Origin: Ulva prolifera
Taxonomy: Eukaryota > Chlorophyta > Ulvophyceae > Ulvales > Ulvaceae
Length of the DNA stretch: 64,000 nucleotides
Direction: 5' to 3'
Assembly (NCBI GenBank): GCA_023078555.1
Contig: CM041197.1
Coordinates: 12,299,231-12,363,230 of the forward strand
Each line of letters opens with the position of its first letter. Within the stretch, counting starts at the first letter, position 1. The notes below the pieces were generated by a model. That model was not told the origin of the DNA, did not search any database, and was given only the letters and a program-made list of their open reading frames with translations. Below are positions 27,201 through 40,009 of the stretch, piece after piece. The translations under genes and the position numbers were made by a program.

Positions 27201-30200
27201 TAGAATACTCCAGCTCCGTCGTTTCCATGACAGATGTATGAGGCTACGGAGCATGCGTGTGCTGCTGAGGTGCACCTGTGGGCACTGTAATTTGGATACG
27301 GAAAACGATCGAATCATCAAAATCTGAGCATGCGGTGCTGTTCGGAACATGCATAAATGCTAGAATACACCATTTCCGTCGTTTCTGTGACAGATGTATG
27401 AGGCTACGGAGCATGCGTGTGCTGCTGAGGTGCACCTGTGGGCACTGTAATTTGGATGCGGAAAACGATCGAATCATCAAAATCTGAGGATGCAGTGCTG
27501 TTCGGAACATGCAGTAATGCTAGAATACTCCAGCTCCGTCGTTTCCATGACAGATGTAAGAGGCTAAGGTGCGTGCGCGTCCTGATGAGGTGCACTAGTG
27601 CTGCTGAGGTGCACCTGTGGGCACTGTAATCTGGATGCGGAAAACGATCGAATCATCAAAATCTGAGCATGCAGTGCTGTTCGGAACATGTATAAATGCT
27701 AGAAGAGACCAGCTCCTTCGTTTCCATGACAGATGTATGAGGCTACGGAGCATGCGTGTGCTGCTGAGGTGCACCTGTGGGCACTGTAATTTGGATGCGG
27801 AAAACGATCGAATCATCAAAATCTGAGGATGCAGTGCTGTTCGGAACATGCAGTAATGCTAGAATACTCCAGCTCCGTCGTTTCCATGACAGATGTAAGA
27901 GGCTAAGGTGCGTGCGCGTCCTGATGAGGTGCACTAGTGCTGCTGAGGTGCACCTGTGGGCACTGTAATCTGGATGCGGAAAACGATCGAATCATCAAAA
28001 TCTGAGCATGCAGTGCTGTTCGGAACATGTATAAATGCTAGAAGTGACCAGCTCCTTCGTTTCCATGACAGATGTATGAGGCTACGGAGCATGCGTGTGC
28101 TGCTGAGGTGCACCTGTGGGCACTGTAATTTGGATGCGGAAAACGATCGAATCATCAAAATCTGAGCATGCGGTGCTGTTCGGAACATGCATAAATGCTA
28201 GAATACACCATTTCCGTCGTTTCTGTGACAGATGTATGAGGCTACGGAGCATGCGTGTGCTGCTGAGGTGCACCTGTGGGCACTGTAATTTGGATGCGGA
28301 AAACGATCGAATCATCAAAATCTGAGGATGCAGTGCTGTTCGGAACATGCATTAATGCTAGAATACTCCAGCTCCGTCGTTTCCATGACAGATGTATGAG
28401 GCTACGGAGCATGCGTGTGCTGCTGAGGTGCACCTGTGGGCACTGTAATTTGGATACGGAAAACGATCGAATCATCAAAATCTGAGGATGCAGTGCTATT
28501 CGGAACATGCAGTAATGCTAGAATACTCCAGCTCCGTCGTTTCCATGACAGATGTAAGAGGCTAAGGTGCGTGCGCGTCCTGATGAGGTGCACTAGTGCT
28601 GCTGAGGTGCACCTGTGGGCACTGTAATCTGGATGCGGAAAACGATCGAATCATCAAAATCTGAGCATGCAGTGCTGTTCGGAACATGTATAAATGCTAG
28701 AAGAGACCAGCTCCTTCGTTTCCATGACAGATGTATGAGGCTACGGAGCATGCGTGTGCTGCTGAGGTGCACCTGTGGGCACTGTAATTTGGATGCGGAA
28801 AACGATCGAATCATCAAAATCTGAGGATGCAGTGCTGTTCGGAACATGCAGTAATGCTAGAATACTCCAGCTCCGTCGTTTCCATGACAGATGTAAGAGG
28901 CTAAGGTGCGTGCGCGTCCTGATGAGGTGCACTTGTGCTGCTGAGGTGCACCTGTGGGCACTGTAATTTGGGTGCGGAAAACGATCGAATCATTAAAATC
29001 TGAGGATACAGTGCTGTTCGGAACATGCATAAATGCTAGAATACACCATTTCCGTCGTTTCTGTGACAGATGTATGAGGCTACGGAGCATGCGTGTGCTG
29101 CTGAGGTGCACCTGTGGGCACTGTAATTTGGATGCGGAAAACGATCGAATCATCAAAATCTAAGGATGCAGTGCTGTTCGGAACATGCATTAATGCTAGA
29201 ATACTCCAGCTCCGTCGTTTCCATGACAGATGTATGAGGCTACGGAGCATGCGTGTGCTGCTGAGGTGCACCTGTGGGCACTGTAATTTGGATACGGAAA
29301 ACGATCGAATCATCAAAATCTGAGCATGCGGTGCTGTTCGGAACATGCATAAATGCTAGAATACACCATTTCCGTCGTTTCTGTGACAGATGTATGAGGC
29401 TACGGAGCATGCGTGTGCTGCTGAGGTGCACCTGTGGGCACTGTAATTTGGATGCGGAAAACGATCGAATCATCAAAATCTGAGGATGCAGTGCTGTTCG
29501 GAACATGCAGTAATGCTAGAATACTCCAGCTCCGTCGTTTCCATGACAGATGTAAGAGGCTAAGGTGCGTGCGCGTCCTGATGAGGTGCACTAGTGCTGC
29601 TGGGGTGCACCTGTGGGCACTGTAATCTGGATGCGGAAAACGATCGAATCATCAAAATCTGAGCATGCTGTGCTGTTCGGAACATGTATAAATGCTAGAA
29701 GAGACCAGCTCCTTCGTTTCCATGACAGATGTATGAGGCTACGGAGCATGCGTGTGCTGCTGAGGTGCACCTGTGGGCACTGTAATTTGGATGCGGAAAA
29801 CGATCGAATCATCAAAATCTGAGGATGCAGTGCTGTTCGGAACATGCAGTAATGCTAGAATACTCCAGCTCCGTCGTTTCCATGACAGATGTAAGAGGCT
29901 AAGGTGCGTGCGCGTCCTGATGAGGTGCACCTGTGGGCACTGTAATTTGGATGCGGAAAACGATCGAATCATCAAAATCTGAGGATGCAGTGCTGTTCGG
30001 AACATGCAGTAATGCTAGAATACTCCAGCTCCGTCGTTTCCATGACAGATGTAAGAGGCTAAGGTGCGTGCGCGTCCTGATGAGGTGCACTAGTGCTGCT
30101 GAGGTGCACCTGTGGGCACTGTAATCTGGATGCGGAAAACGATCGAATCATCAAAATCTGAGCATGCAGTGCTGTTCGGAACATGTATAAATGCTAGAAG

Positions 30201-33200
30201 TGACCAGCTCCTTCGTTTCCATGACAGATGTATGAGGCTACGGAGCATGCGTGTGCTGCTGAGGTGCACCTGTGGGCACTGTAATTTGGATGCGGAAAAC
30301 GATCGAATCATCAAAATCTGAGCATGCGGTGCTGTTCGGAACATGCATAAATGCTAGAATACACCATTTCCGTCGTTTCTGTGACAGATGTATGAGGCTA
30401 CGGAGCATGCGTGTGCTGCTGAGGTGCACCTGTGGGCACTGTAATTTGGATGCGGAAAACGATCGAATCATCAAAATCTGAGGATGCAGTGCTGTTCGGA
30501 ACATGCATTAATGCTAGAATACTCCAGCTCCGTCGTTTCCATGACAGATGTATGAGGCTACGGAGCATGCGTGTGCTGCTGAGGTGCACCTGTGGGCACT
30601 GTAATTTGGATACGGAAAACGATCGAATCATCAAAATCTGAGGATGCAGTGCTATTCGGAACATGCAGTAATGCTAGAATACTCCAGCTCCGTCGTTTCC
30701 ATGACAGATGTAAGAGGCTAAGGTGCGTGCGCGTCCTGATGAGGTGCACTAGTGCTGCTGAGGTGCACCTGTGGGCACTGTAATCTGGATGCGGAAAACG
30801 ATCGAATCATCAAAATCTGAGCATGCAGTGCTGTTCGGAACATGTATAAATGCTAGAAGAGACCAGCTCCTTCGTTTCCATGACAGATGTATGAGGCTAC
30901 GGAGCATGCGTGTGCTGCTGAGGTGCACCTGTGGGCACTGTAATTTGGATGCGGAAAACGATCGAATCATCAAAATCTGAGGATGCAGTGCTGTTCGGAA
31001 CATGCAGTAATGCTAGAATACTCCAGCTCCGTCGTTTCCATGACAGATGTAAGAGGCTAAGGTGCGTGCGCGTCCTGATGAGGTGCACTTGTGCTGCTGA
31101 GGTGCACCTGTGGGCACTGTAATTTGGGTGCGGAAAACGATCGAATCATTAAAATCTGAGGATACAGTGCTGTTCGGAACATGCATAAATGCTAGAATAC
31201 ACCATTTCCGTCGTTTCTGTGACAGATGTATGAGGCTACGGAGCATGCGTGTGCTGCTGAGGTGCACCTGTGGGCACTGTAATTTGGATGCGGAAAACGA
31301 TCGAATCATCAAAATCTAAGGATGCAGTGCTGTTCGGAACATGCATTAATGCTAGAATACTCCAGCTCCGTCGTTTCCATGACAGATGTATGAGGCTACG
31401 GAGCATGCGTGTGCTGCTGAGGTGCACCTGTGGGCACTGTAATTTGGATACGGAAAACGATCGAATCATCAAAATCTGAGCATGCGGTGCTGTTCGGAAC
31501 ATGCATAAATGCTAGAATACACCATTTCCGTCGTTTCTGTGACAGATGTATGAGGCTACGGAGCATGCGTGTGCTGCTGAGGTGCACCTGTGGGCACTGT
31601 AATTTGGATGCGGAAAACGATCGAATCATCAAAATCTGAGGATGCAGTGCTGTTCGGAACATGCAGTAATGCTAGAATACTCCAGCTCCGTCGTTTCCAT
31701 GACAGATGTAAGAGGCTAAGGTGCGTGCGCGTCCTGATGAGGTGCACTAGTGCTGCTGAGGTGCACCTGTGGGCACTGTAATCTGGATGCGGAAAACGAT
31801 CGAATCATCAAAATCTGAGCATGCAGTGCTGTTCGGAACATGTATAAATGCTAGAAGAGACCAGCTCCTTCGTTTCCATGACAGATGTATGAGGCTACGG
31901 AGCATGCGTGTGCTGCTGAGGTGCACCTGTGGGCACTGTAATTTGGATGCGGAAAACGATCGAATCATCAAAATCTGAGGATGCAGTGCTGTTCGGAACA
32001 TGCAGTAATGCTAGAATACTCCAGCTCCGTCGTTTCCATGACAGATGTAAGAGGCTAAGGTGCGTGCGCGTCCTGATGAGGTGCACTAGTGCTGCTGAGG
32101 TGCACCTGTGGGCACTGTAATCTGGATGCGGAAAACGATCGAATCATCAAAATCTGAGCATGCAGTGCTGTTCGGAACATGTATAAATGCTAGAAGTGAC
32201 CAGCTCCTTCGTTTCCATGACAGATGTATGAGGCTACGGAGCATGCGTGTGCTGCTGAGGTGCACCTGTGGGCACTGTAATTTGGATGCGGAAAACGATC
32301 GAATCATCAAAATCTGAGCATGCGGTGCTGTTCGGAACATGCATAAATGCTAGAATACACCATTTCCGTCGTTTCTGTGACAGATGTATGAGGCTACGGA
32401 GCATGCGTGTGCTGCTGAGGTGCACCTGTGGGCACTGTAATTTGGATGCGGAAAACGATCGAATCATCAAAATCTGAGGATGCAGTGCTGTTCGGAACAT
32501 GCATTAATGCTAGAATACTCCAGCTCCGTCGTTTCCATGACAGATGTATGAGGCTACGGAGCATGCGTGTGCTGCTGAGGTGCACCTGTGGGCACTGTAA
32601 TTTGGATACGGAAAACGATCGAATCATCAAAATCTGAGGATGCAGTGCTATTCGGAACATGCAGTAATGCTAGAATACTCCAGCTCCGTCGTTTCCATGA
32701 CAGATGTAAGAGGCTAAGGTGCGTGCGCGTCCTGATGAGGTGCACTAGTGCTGCTGAGGTGCACCTGTGGGCACTGTAATCTGGATGCGGAAAACGATCG
32801 AATCATCAAAATCTGAGCATGCAGTGCTGTTCGGAACATGTATAAATGCTAGAAGAGACCAGCTCCTTCGTTTCCATGACAGATGTATGAGGCTACGGAG
32901 CATGCGTGTGCTGCTGAGGTGCACCTGTGGGCACTGTAATTTGGATGCGGAAAACGATCGAATCATCAAAATCTGAGGATGCAGTGCTGTTCGGAACATG
33001 CATTAATGCTAGAATACTCCAGCTCCGTCGTTTCCATGACAGATGTATGAGGCTACGGAGCATGCGTGTGCTGCTGAGGTGCACCTGTGGGCACTGTAAT
33101 TTGGATACGGAAAACGATCGAATCATCAAAATCTGAGCATGCGGTGCTGTTCGGAACATGCATAAATGCTAGAATACACCATTTCCGTCGTTTCTGTGAC

Positions 33201-35440
33201 AGATGTATGAGGCTACGGAGCATGCGTGTGCTGCTGAGGTGCACCTGTGGGCACTGTAATTTGGATGCGGAAAACGATCGAATCATCAAAATCTGAGGAT
33301 GCAGTGCTGTTCGGAACATGCAGTAATGCTAGAATACTCCAGCTCCGTCGTTTCCATGACAGATGTAAGAGGCTAAGGTGCGTGCGCGTCCTGATGAGGT
33401 GCACTAGTGCTGCTGAGGTGCACCTGTGGGCACTGTAATCTGGATGCGGAAAACGATCGAATCATCAAAATCTGAGCATGCAGTGCTGTTCGGAACATGT
33501 ATAAATGCTAGAAGAGACCAGCTCCTTCGTTTCCATGACAGATGTATGAGGCTACGGAGCATGCGTGTGCTGCTGAGGTGCACCTGTGGGCACTGTAATT
33601 TGGATGCGGAAAACGATCGAATCATCAAAATCTGAGGATGCAGTGCTGTTCGGAACATGCAGTAATGCTAGAATACTCCAGCTCCGTCGTTTCCATGACA
33701 GATGTAAGAGGCTAAGGTGCGTGCGCGTCCTGATGAGGTGCACTAGTGCTGCTGAGGTGCACCTGTGGGCACTGTAATCTGGATGCGGAAAACGATCGAA
33801 TCATCAAAATCTGAGCATGCAGTGCTGTTCGGAACATGTATAAATGCTAGAAGTGACCAGCTCCTTCGTTTCCATGACAGATGTATGAGGCTACGGAGCA
33901 TGCGTGTGCTGCTGAGGTGCACCTGTGGGCACTGTAATTTGGATGCGGAAAACGATCGAATCATCAAAATCTGAGCATGCGGTGCTGTTCGGAACATGCA
34001 TAAATGCTAGAATACACCATTTCCGTCGTTTCTGTGACAGATGTATGAGGCTACGGAGCATGCGTGTGCTGCTGAGGTGCACCTGTGGGCACTGTAATTT
34101 GGATGCGGAAAACGATCGAATCATCAAAATCTGAGGATGCAGTGCTGTTCGGAACATGCATTAATGCTAGAATACTCCAGCTCCGTCGTTTCCATGACAG
34201 ATGTATGAGGCTACGGAGCATGCGTGTGCTGCTGAGGTGCACCTGTGGGCACTGTAATTTGGATACGGAAAACGATCGAATCATCAAAATCTGAGGATGC
34301 AGTGCTATTCGGAACATGCAGTAATGCTAGAATACTCCAGCTCCGTCGTTTCCATGACAGATGTAAGAGGCTAAGGTGCGTGCGCGTCCTGATGAGGTGC
34401 ACTAGTGCTGCTGAGGTGCACCTGTGGGCACTGTAATCTGGATGCGGAAAACGATCGAATCATCAAAATCTGAGCATGCAGTGCTGTTCGGAACATGTAT
34501 AAATGCTAGAAGAGACCAGCTCCTTCGTTTCCATGACAGATGTATGAGGCTACGGAGCATGCGTGTGCTGCTGAGGTGCACCTGTGGGCACTGTAATTTG
34601 GATGCGGAAAACGATCGAATCATCAAAATCTGAGGATGCAGTGCTGTTCGGAACATGCAGTAATGCTAGAATACTCCAGCTCCGTCGTTTCCATGACAGA
34701 TGTAAGAGGCTAAGGTGCGTGCGCGTCCTGATGAGGTGCACTTGTGCTGCTGAGGTGCACCTGTGGGCACTGTAATTTGGGTGCGGAAAACGATCGAATC
34801 ATTAAAATCTGAGGATACAGTGCTGTTCGGAACATGCATAAATGCTAGAATACACCATTTCCGTCGTTTCTGTGACAGATGTATGAGGCTACGGAGCATG
34901 CGTGTGCTGCTGAGGTGCACCTGTGGGCACTGTAATTTGGATGCGGAAAACGATCGAATCATCAAAATCTAAGGATGCAGTGCTGTTCGGAACATGCATT
35001 AATGCTAGAATACTCCAGCTCCGTCGTTTCCATGACAGATGTATGAGGCTACGGAGCATGCGTGTGCTGCTGAGGTGCACCTGTGGGCACTGTAATTTGG
35101 ATACGGAAAACGATCGAATCATCAAAATCTGAGCATGCGGTGCTGTTCGGAACATGCATAAATGCTAGAATACACCATTTCCGTCGTTTCTGTGACAGAT
35201 GTATGAGGCTACGGAGCATGCGTGTGCTGCTGAGGTGCACCTGTGGGCACTGTAATTTGGATGCGGAAAACGATCGAATCATCAAAATCTGAGGATGCAG
35301 TGCTGTTCGGAACATGCAGTAATGCTAGAATACTCCAGCTCCGTCGTTTCCATGACAGATGTAAGAGGCTAAGGTGCGTGCGCGTCCTGATGAGGTGCAC
35401 TAGTGCTGCTGGGGTGCACCTGTGGGCACTGTAATCTGGA
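21268..35440 (+). repeat. Higher-order satellite repeat, 1,996-bp unit
   Basis: Monomer-specific markers repeat at a fixed long period. GGATACAGTG (for GGATGCAGTG) occurs near 22340, 25014, 27010, 29006, 31162 and 34815. CTAGAAGTGACCAG occurs near 21373, 24047, 26043, 28039, 30195, 32191 and 33848. The dominant spacing is 1,996 bp, which equals eight 160-bp plus four 179-bp monomers. Other spacings are 2,674 (1,996 + two 339-bp dimers), 2,156 (1,996 + 160) and a shortened 1,657. This is a 12-monomer higher-order repeat with local unit gains and losses, the pattern expected from unequal exchange. The same markers reappear beyond 57 kb. Confidence 0.9.
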
Positions 35441-36550
35441 TGCGGAAAACGATCGAATCATCAAAATCTGAGCATGCTGTGCTGTTCGGAACATGTATAA
35501 ATGCTAGAAGAGACCAGCTCCTTCGTTTCCATGACAGATGTATGAGGCTACGGAGCATGCGTGTGCTGCTGAGGTGCACCTGTGGGCACTGTAATTTGGA
35601 TGCGGAAAACGATCGAATCATCAAAATCTGAGGATGCAGTGCTGTTCGGAACATGCAGTAATGCTAGAATACTCCAGCTCCGTCGTTTCCATGACAGATG
35701 TAAGAGGCTACGGAGCATGCGTGTGCTGCTGAGGTGCACCTGTGGGCACTGTAATTTGGATACGGAAAACGATCGAATCATCAAAATCTGAGCATGCGGT
35801 GCTGTTCGGAACATGCATAAATGCTAGAATACACCATTTCCGTCGTTTCTGTGACAGATGTATGAGGCTACGGAGCATGCGTGTGCTGCTGAGGTGCACC
35901 TGTGGGCACTGTAATTTGGATGCGGAAAACGATCGAATCATCAAAATCTGAGGATGCAGTGCTGTTCGGAACATGCAGTAATGCTAGAATACTCCAGCTC
36001 CGTCGTTTCCATGACAGATGTAAGAGGCTAAGGTGCGTGCGCGTCCTGATGTGGTGCACTAGTGCTGCTGAGGTGCACCTGTGGGCACTGTAATCTGGAT
36101 GCGGAAAACGATCGAATCATCAAAATCTGAGCATGCAGTGCTGTTCGGAACATGTATAAATGCTAGAAGAGACCAGCTCCTTCGTTTCCATGACAGATGT
36201 ATGAGGCTACGGAGCATGCGTGTGCTGCTGAGGTGCACCTGTGGGCACTGTAATTTGGATACGGAAAACGATCGAATCATCAAAATCTGAGCATGCGGTG
36301 CTGTTCGGAACATGCATAAATGCTAGAATACACCGTTTCCGTCGTTTCTGTGACAGATGTATGAGGCTACGGAGCATGCGTGTGCTGCTGAGGTGCACCT
36401 GTGGGCACTGTAATTTGGATGCGGAAAACGATCGAATCATCAAAATCTGAGGATGCAGTGCTGTTCGGAACATGCAGTAATGCTAGAATACTCCAGCTCC
36501 GTCGTTTCCATGACAGATGTAAGAGGCTAAGGTGCGTGCGCGTCCTGATG

Positions 36551-36553
36551 AGG
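36551..36553. repeat. Target-site duplication AGG, left copy (CACTA element 1)
   Basis: AGG precedes the CACTA terminus and is repeated at 49126-49128. With one AGG and the element removed, the flanks join as GTCCTGATG-AGG-TGCACTAGTG, an uninterrupted 179-type monomer. A 3-bp duplication is the size expected for the CACTA superfamily. Confidence 0.95.
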
Positions 36554-36576
36554 CACTACAAGGATGCCAGGCAGGT
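36554..36576 (+). repeat. Left terminal inverted repeat of CACTA element 1
   Basis: The layout is CACTACAAGGAT, then GCC, then AGGCAGGT. The right end, read on the minus strand, has the same 12-base and 8-base blocks separated by CGT, so 20 of 23 positions match. A further TGTACA lies a few bases inside both ends. Confidence 0.93.
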
Positions 36577-37404
36577 GATGCTGTACATTATCAGTGACCC
36601 ATTGCCCGCTGAACAGTATGCAAACAGTGTCCAGATGTGTATGAACTGTATGGCGATCGACGCAGGAGTGGCCGAGTGCTGTACAGCTAACGTGCTTTCT
36701 GACAGGGATGTGAACGGTGATGTTTCACGGTCGACGCGCTGCGACTGTGGAAAATGTACACTTCTGTGCGACGAGTGCGCGAGCTGTCCATTCAATCGTG
36801 TGAAATGTGCACGAGTGCCTGGGTGATGTGCACTTCGGCCTGCATCATGCAGTGCACGTGGACCGGCAAGATGCGCTCGACGAGAACATTCCTCGCGTGG
36901 CGTGTTCACGTCCTTAAAAACCGGCACATTACTGACACTCTTTCACCAATGATGTACTCGTCAGGCGTAAGCAACGAGTGCTGTTATACCACGATGATGT
37001 ACAGTTGGTGCACACGACATGCGATAACAGATACCCGGTCATGCGGTCCGTGTATAGGCTGCAGCTGCTTTACATCATCCGGAGCTCCTATTGTCCGGAA
37101 AATAGTTATTGTCGATACTATCATGCCACTCTGGCCCTCGTGTCCGTGCCGTCGCACTGGCAATCGGTGAGGTACCGAAGCAGCCATCACATGTAGGCTG
37201 TAGCTATAGCAGCTGGCCAGCGCCAGCTGAGCCATGGCTCAGGCGGTGCAGTTGGCATCAATAAAAATAATAAGAAAAAATGCCGCCATCCGTGCACCAT
37301 CACCCTCTGCCTCGTGATCCCAGCAACCAGTGCTGGAGTGTACCTTCCCCTTTGCAGTATCTCTCGGAAACAGGTAAAGGCTCCCGCCAGCTCGGCAGCA
37401 CACT
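36577..37404. other. Left subterminal region, non-coding
   Basis: I see no convincing gene here. The first ~620 bp are homologous to 54691-55300 in the second element. Shared landmarks are CTGTACATTATCAGTGACCC, GGCGATCGACGCAGG, GTGCGACGAGTGCGCGAGC and GTGTCCGTGCCGTCGCACTGG. Open frames at 36401-36826 and 36754-37170 are not kept in the second copy, where for example TATGCAAAC has become TAGGCAAAC, and the first one starts in satellite. Repeated TGTACA words (near 36580, 36757 and 36999) suit subterminal protein-binding sites, which CACTA elements are known to have. A short A/T-rich stretch with AATAAA lies near 37259. Confidence 0.65.
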
Positions 37405-40009
37405 TCAATTATCCCATTGAGTCACTAGATTCTGCAGCTCCTCAAAGTAGGCCATCTTTTGCTCCATTAGTTCCATCTTGGTTTCCTGCAGCTCCGCCAC
37501 ACGGCTTATTATCCCCTATAGTCATTTTGACCTGAAGAACACATTGCAAACGTAGGCTGAGCCACACCTTCAGTTTCCCGACTGTGTCCTGTGCGGTCCG
37601 CATTTTGGGCTTGACATTGTTGCGCTTGCCAGCACAGCCCTGCTTGCATTCTTCAATCACTGCTTCTTGCTCGTCGATCTTGCTCTGAATTGATGTCAGT
37701 TCCTTGGCCAGGCGAGCCAGTTCACTCTTCAGGAATTCCTTACGGTCAACGACGGGGTGGCTTGTGGAGCTGACCTGCAGCTGTGCAGGCTGAGTATGGG
37801 TTGGACATGTTGTGTGCGGTGCAGATCACTGAGTATTAGGCAATGCTGAGTTGGTGCATACATGCACATAGCAGTCTAGTGGAGATCTGACCGCACCTGG
37901 ACATCAGGGGAAGGAAGTGTCCCATCCCCATTTGCCTCCTTGTCGCTCAAAGGTAGGCCCATCAGGTCTACATCGTCGATGCCAATCATCGCCATCATAT
38001 CATCCACAGCTGCACTGTCAACGGCCACGGATGGCACCACTGTTGCGTTGTGTGTCTGGTCTGTCTCCGCAGCCTGGGTCGGCAACTGTGCACAGAACAT
38101 TGCAGGGGAGACATACGGGGTCTGATGTCCATGACCAGTGACTTGCATGACCTGCTATTAGCAGACACAATCAGTCCTTGAATGGGGCAGGCAGTACAAT
38201 CATACCGCCCATGACATGCTGGCACCCCGTGCCTTTGCAGGTATTAGAAGTCGAGAGCATGTTACCTCTGAAACGGCTCTGTGGGCCCCCTCACCGTGAG
38301 TGCCCACATCAAACTCGGAGGCCAATTTGCTAGGAGGGCGCCATTCCGTAGATGCACCGACGCCAGCAATCGGATCGGGTTCTGGTCTCTTCCTGCCGAC
38401 CTCAGGAGGTGGTAAGTACCTCAGGTTGGCCGTCTCTGGGGTCAATCCCATGTACCTCAGCCTCTCTGGTATCTTCCTCTCCGTGGCGATACATCTCGTG
38501 TTGCCGTGCATGACCTGAACATGTTCTTAAGCTATCAGATATTGGGCTGCCAACAACTGCGAGCAGCATCTCATAGTCTCAATTTGGCTGCTAGTACACA
38601 GACTTCGATGATGCCTGCACTTGACACCATCGTACCTGCTTCAGGTTGCCAGCTACACCCGGGGGAAGCTGCAGGGGGATGGCTCGGGCGATGGGGTCAG
38701 GTTCAAGATGATCTTTCTCTGGTGTCTGACCTGTTCTCTCGAGGTTGGACACATTGGCATCCTTAGCAGTGATCTCCCATGTGGGCTCGAACTTGTACTT
38801 AGGTTCATCAGGCTGCCACGGAGGATAGTGGCCGTCATCAAAGGCCCATTCCAGCCTTGTCTTCTGTACATGGCCAGCCACTGCGGCTGTACCACCATCG
38901 TGCCTGACCTGTAACGCACGCATCCCATCATTATCAGCACATGGCCCATTCGCACAATCCAATTGAACAGGCTCTAGAGCACGTGCCAGCTTTCTGTCAA
39001 ACTGCATGGAAAGTTCCATTAAGGATTTCCCTGGTCCTTTTGCCTCGTGTGTTGCCGCGGGATTAGCTCGCAGTGCTGCTGCGAATTTGCGGATGTTGAC
39101 ATTGTTATTGCCCATGCGTCCGTTGACCGCAGTCCTGCACAGTGCATTGTGTTGAACCATCCGGAGGAAGCAGGTTCCGGTCACAGTGAGGGCAAGAGTA
39201 CCTGCTACCAACAAGCGTCGTATACCCCATCATCATCTGTTCCCATGCCTGTGTCAGATTATGAATTTTGCGTCCGGCCTCCTTCTCTTTGTCTGTCTCG
39301 CCATTCTCCATTGCCTATGTCAGTATAGCAGACAACTTAGCACATGCACTTGCAATCGACCACATGCACGTGCACTTGCAATCGGGGTAGCTCTGCGCAC
39401 CTCTTTTGCAAACTCAACCATTCCTTCAACGGGCGTCACCTGAAGCCAACAGCCGTCTGGCGTAGTCGTGTCGTCAAGTACCTTTTTCGCCTTGGCGCTT
39501 TTTTTATACCCCTCGGGTAGTGCTTTCAATGTCTCCCGGATCTTCGCGCACATGAAGATACCGCCCCTCAATTTAGCAACTTTGGAGTCCACGTTCCTTG
39601 CAGTCGTCCCGTCGCTGACGCATGACCGACTGCCGCCACGATCGAGCGTGCTCGTGGCAGCCGGAGTTGGCCCCGTCAAACTCGAAACCGCCCAGACCTT
39701 GCCAGGCAGCTCTGGTGTTACGGGATCGGCTCCCTCGGGTAATGCAACGGTGTCACACAACAACTCCAGTAAATCAGCGCCTGTGTAAATGGCTCCGGTC
39801 GCGCCTGTAGACTTTGATCCCGTGGGAGTCACTCTGAACTTGTGCCGCTTCCATTCGGACCCATCGGTATCGTGGGATACATTGATGCCACAATTCACTA
39901 GCAATGTGAGCATGAACGAATTTTGATCGCGCGGTTTGGTATGACACTTGCTGAAAATCTGCTGCGACTTGCCGTCAACATTGTTGCATTTCAAAAGCAC
40001 ATTTGCCAT
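37405..40009 (-). CDS. CACTA accessory protein (TNPA-like candidate), spliced, ~670 aa
   Basis: Start ATG at 40009, stop TGA at 37405. The best model has seven exons: 40009-39401, 39314-39202, 39134-38636, 38514-38266, 38151-37897, 37774-37568 and 37485-37405. All six introns are GT-AG (67-122 bp) and the exons sum to 2,013 nt with no stop. I do not recognise the N-terminal ~200 residues. The middle is rich in Pro and charged residues. Residues ~580-670 form a strong coiled-coil candidate (SELARLAKELTSIQSK, then VAELQETKMELMEQK), suited to oligomerisation. The 67-bp intron 39201-39135 is uncertain: keeping it exposes a zinc-ribbon-like CPHC...CTVQDC, and a 49-bp alternative (39127-39079) also restores frame. 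The gene is divergent from the transposase, 374 bp apart. CACTA elements usually encode a second DNA-binding protein, so a TNPA-like role is inferred from position and coiled coil, not homology. Confidence 0.7.

Larger units (their letters stand above)
1..36553 (+). repeat. Satellite DNA array, 160/179-bp monomers (left block)
   Basis: Head-to-tail monomers, all in the same orientation, fill this block; from the length there are roughly 215-225 copies. Diagnostic blocks recur every 160 or 179 bp: GTGGGCACTGTAAT, GAAAACGATCGAATCATC, GTGCTGTTCGGAACATG and GACAGATGTATGAGGCTACG. Three central variants are seen: AGAGACCAGCTCC, ATACTCCAGCTCC and ATACACCATTTCC. The 179-bp form carries TAAGAGGCTAAGGTGCG in place of TATGAGGCTACGGAGC and has a 19-bp internal duplication around GAGGTGCAC. 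Short open frames of 63-112 codons occur on both strands in every monomer. They only reflect the repeat's base order and are not called as genes. Size and organisation suit a centromeric or heterochromatic satellite, but centromere function is inference. The block is cut by a CACTA insertion at its right end. Confidence 0.97.

Noticed and set aside
1..36553. Hundreds of 63-147-codon open frames on both strands, for example starting MGTVIWMRKTIES or MFRTALHPQIL
   Set aside because: They recur in every satellite monomer on both strands in overlapping frames, change length with the repeat type, and carry no signs of separate genes. They are a property of the repeat.
1..36553. CRISPR array
   Set aside because: The repeats are 160-179 bp and contiguous, with no unique spacers of constant length and no cas genes.
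36401..36826. 141-codon open frame crossing the satellite/transposon junction
   Set aside because: It begins in satellite sequence and runs into the element by chance; the second element lacks the frame.
38591..39214. Independent 207-codon minus-strand gene
   Set aside because: It is better explained as exon 3 of the longer spliced gene: its 3' end stops at a GT donor in phase with the next exon, and its start lies in the preceding zinc-ribbon frame.
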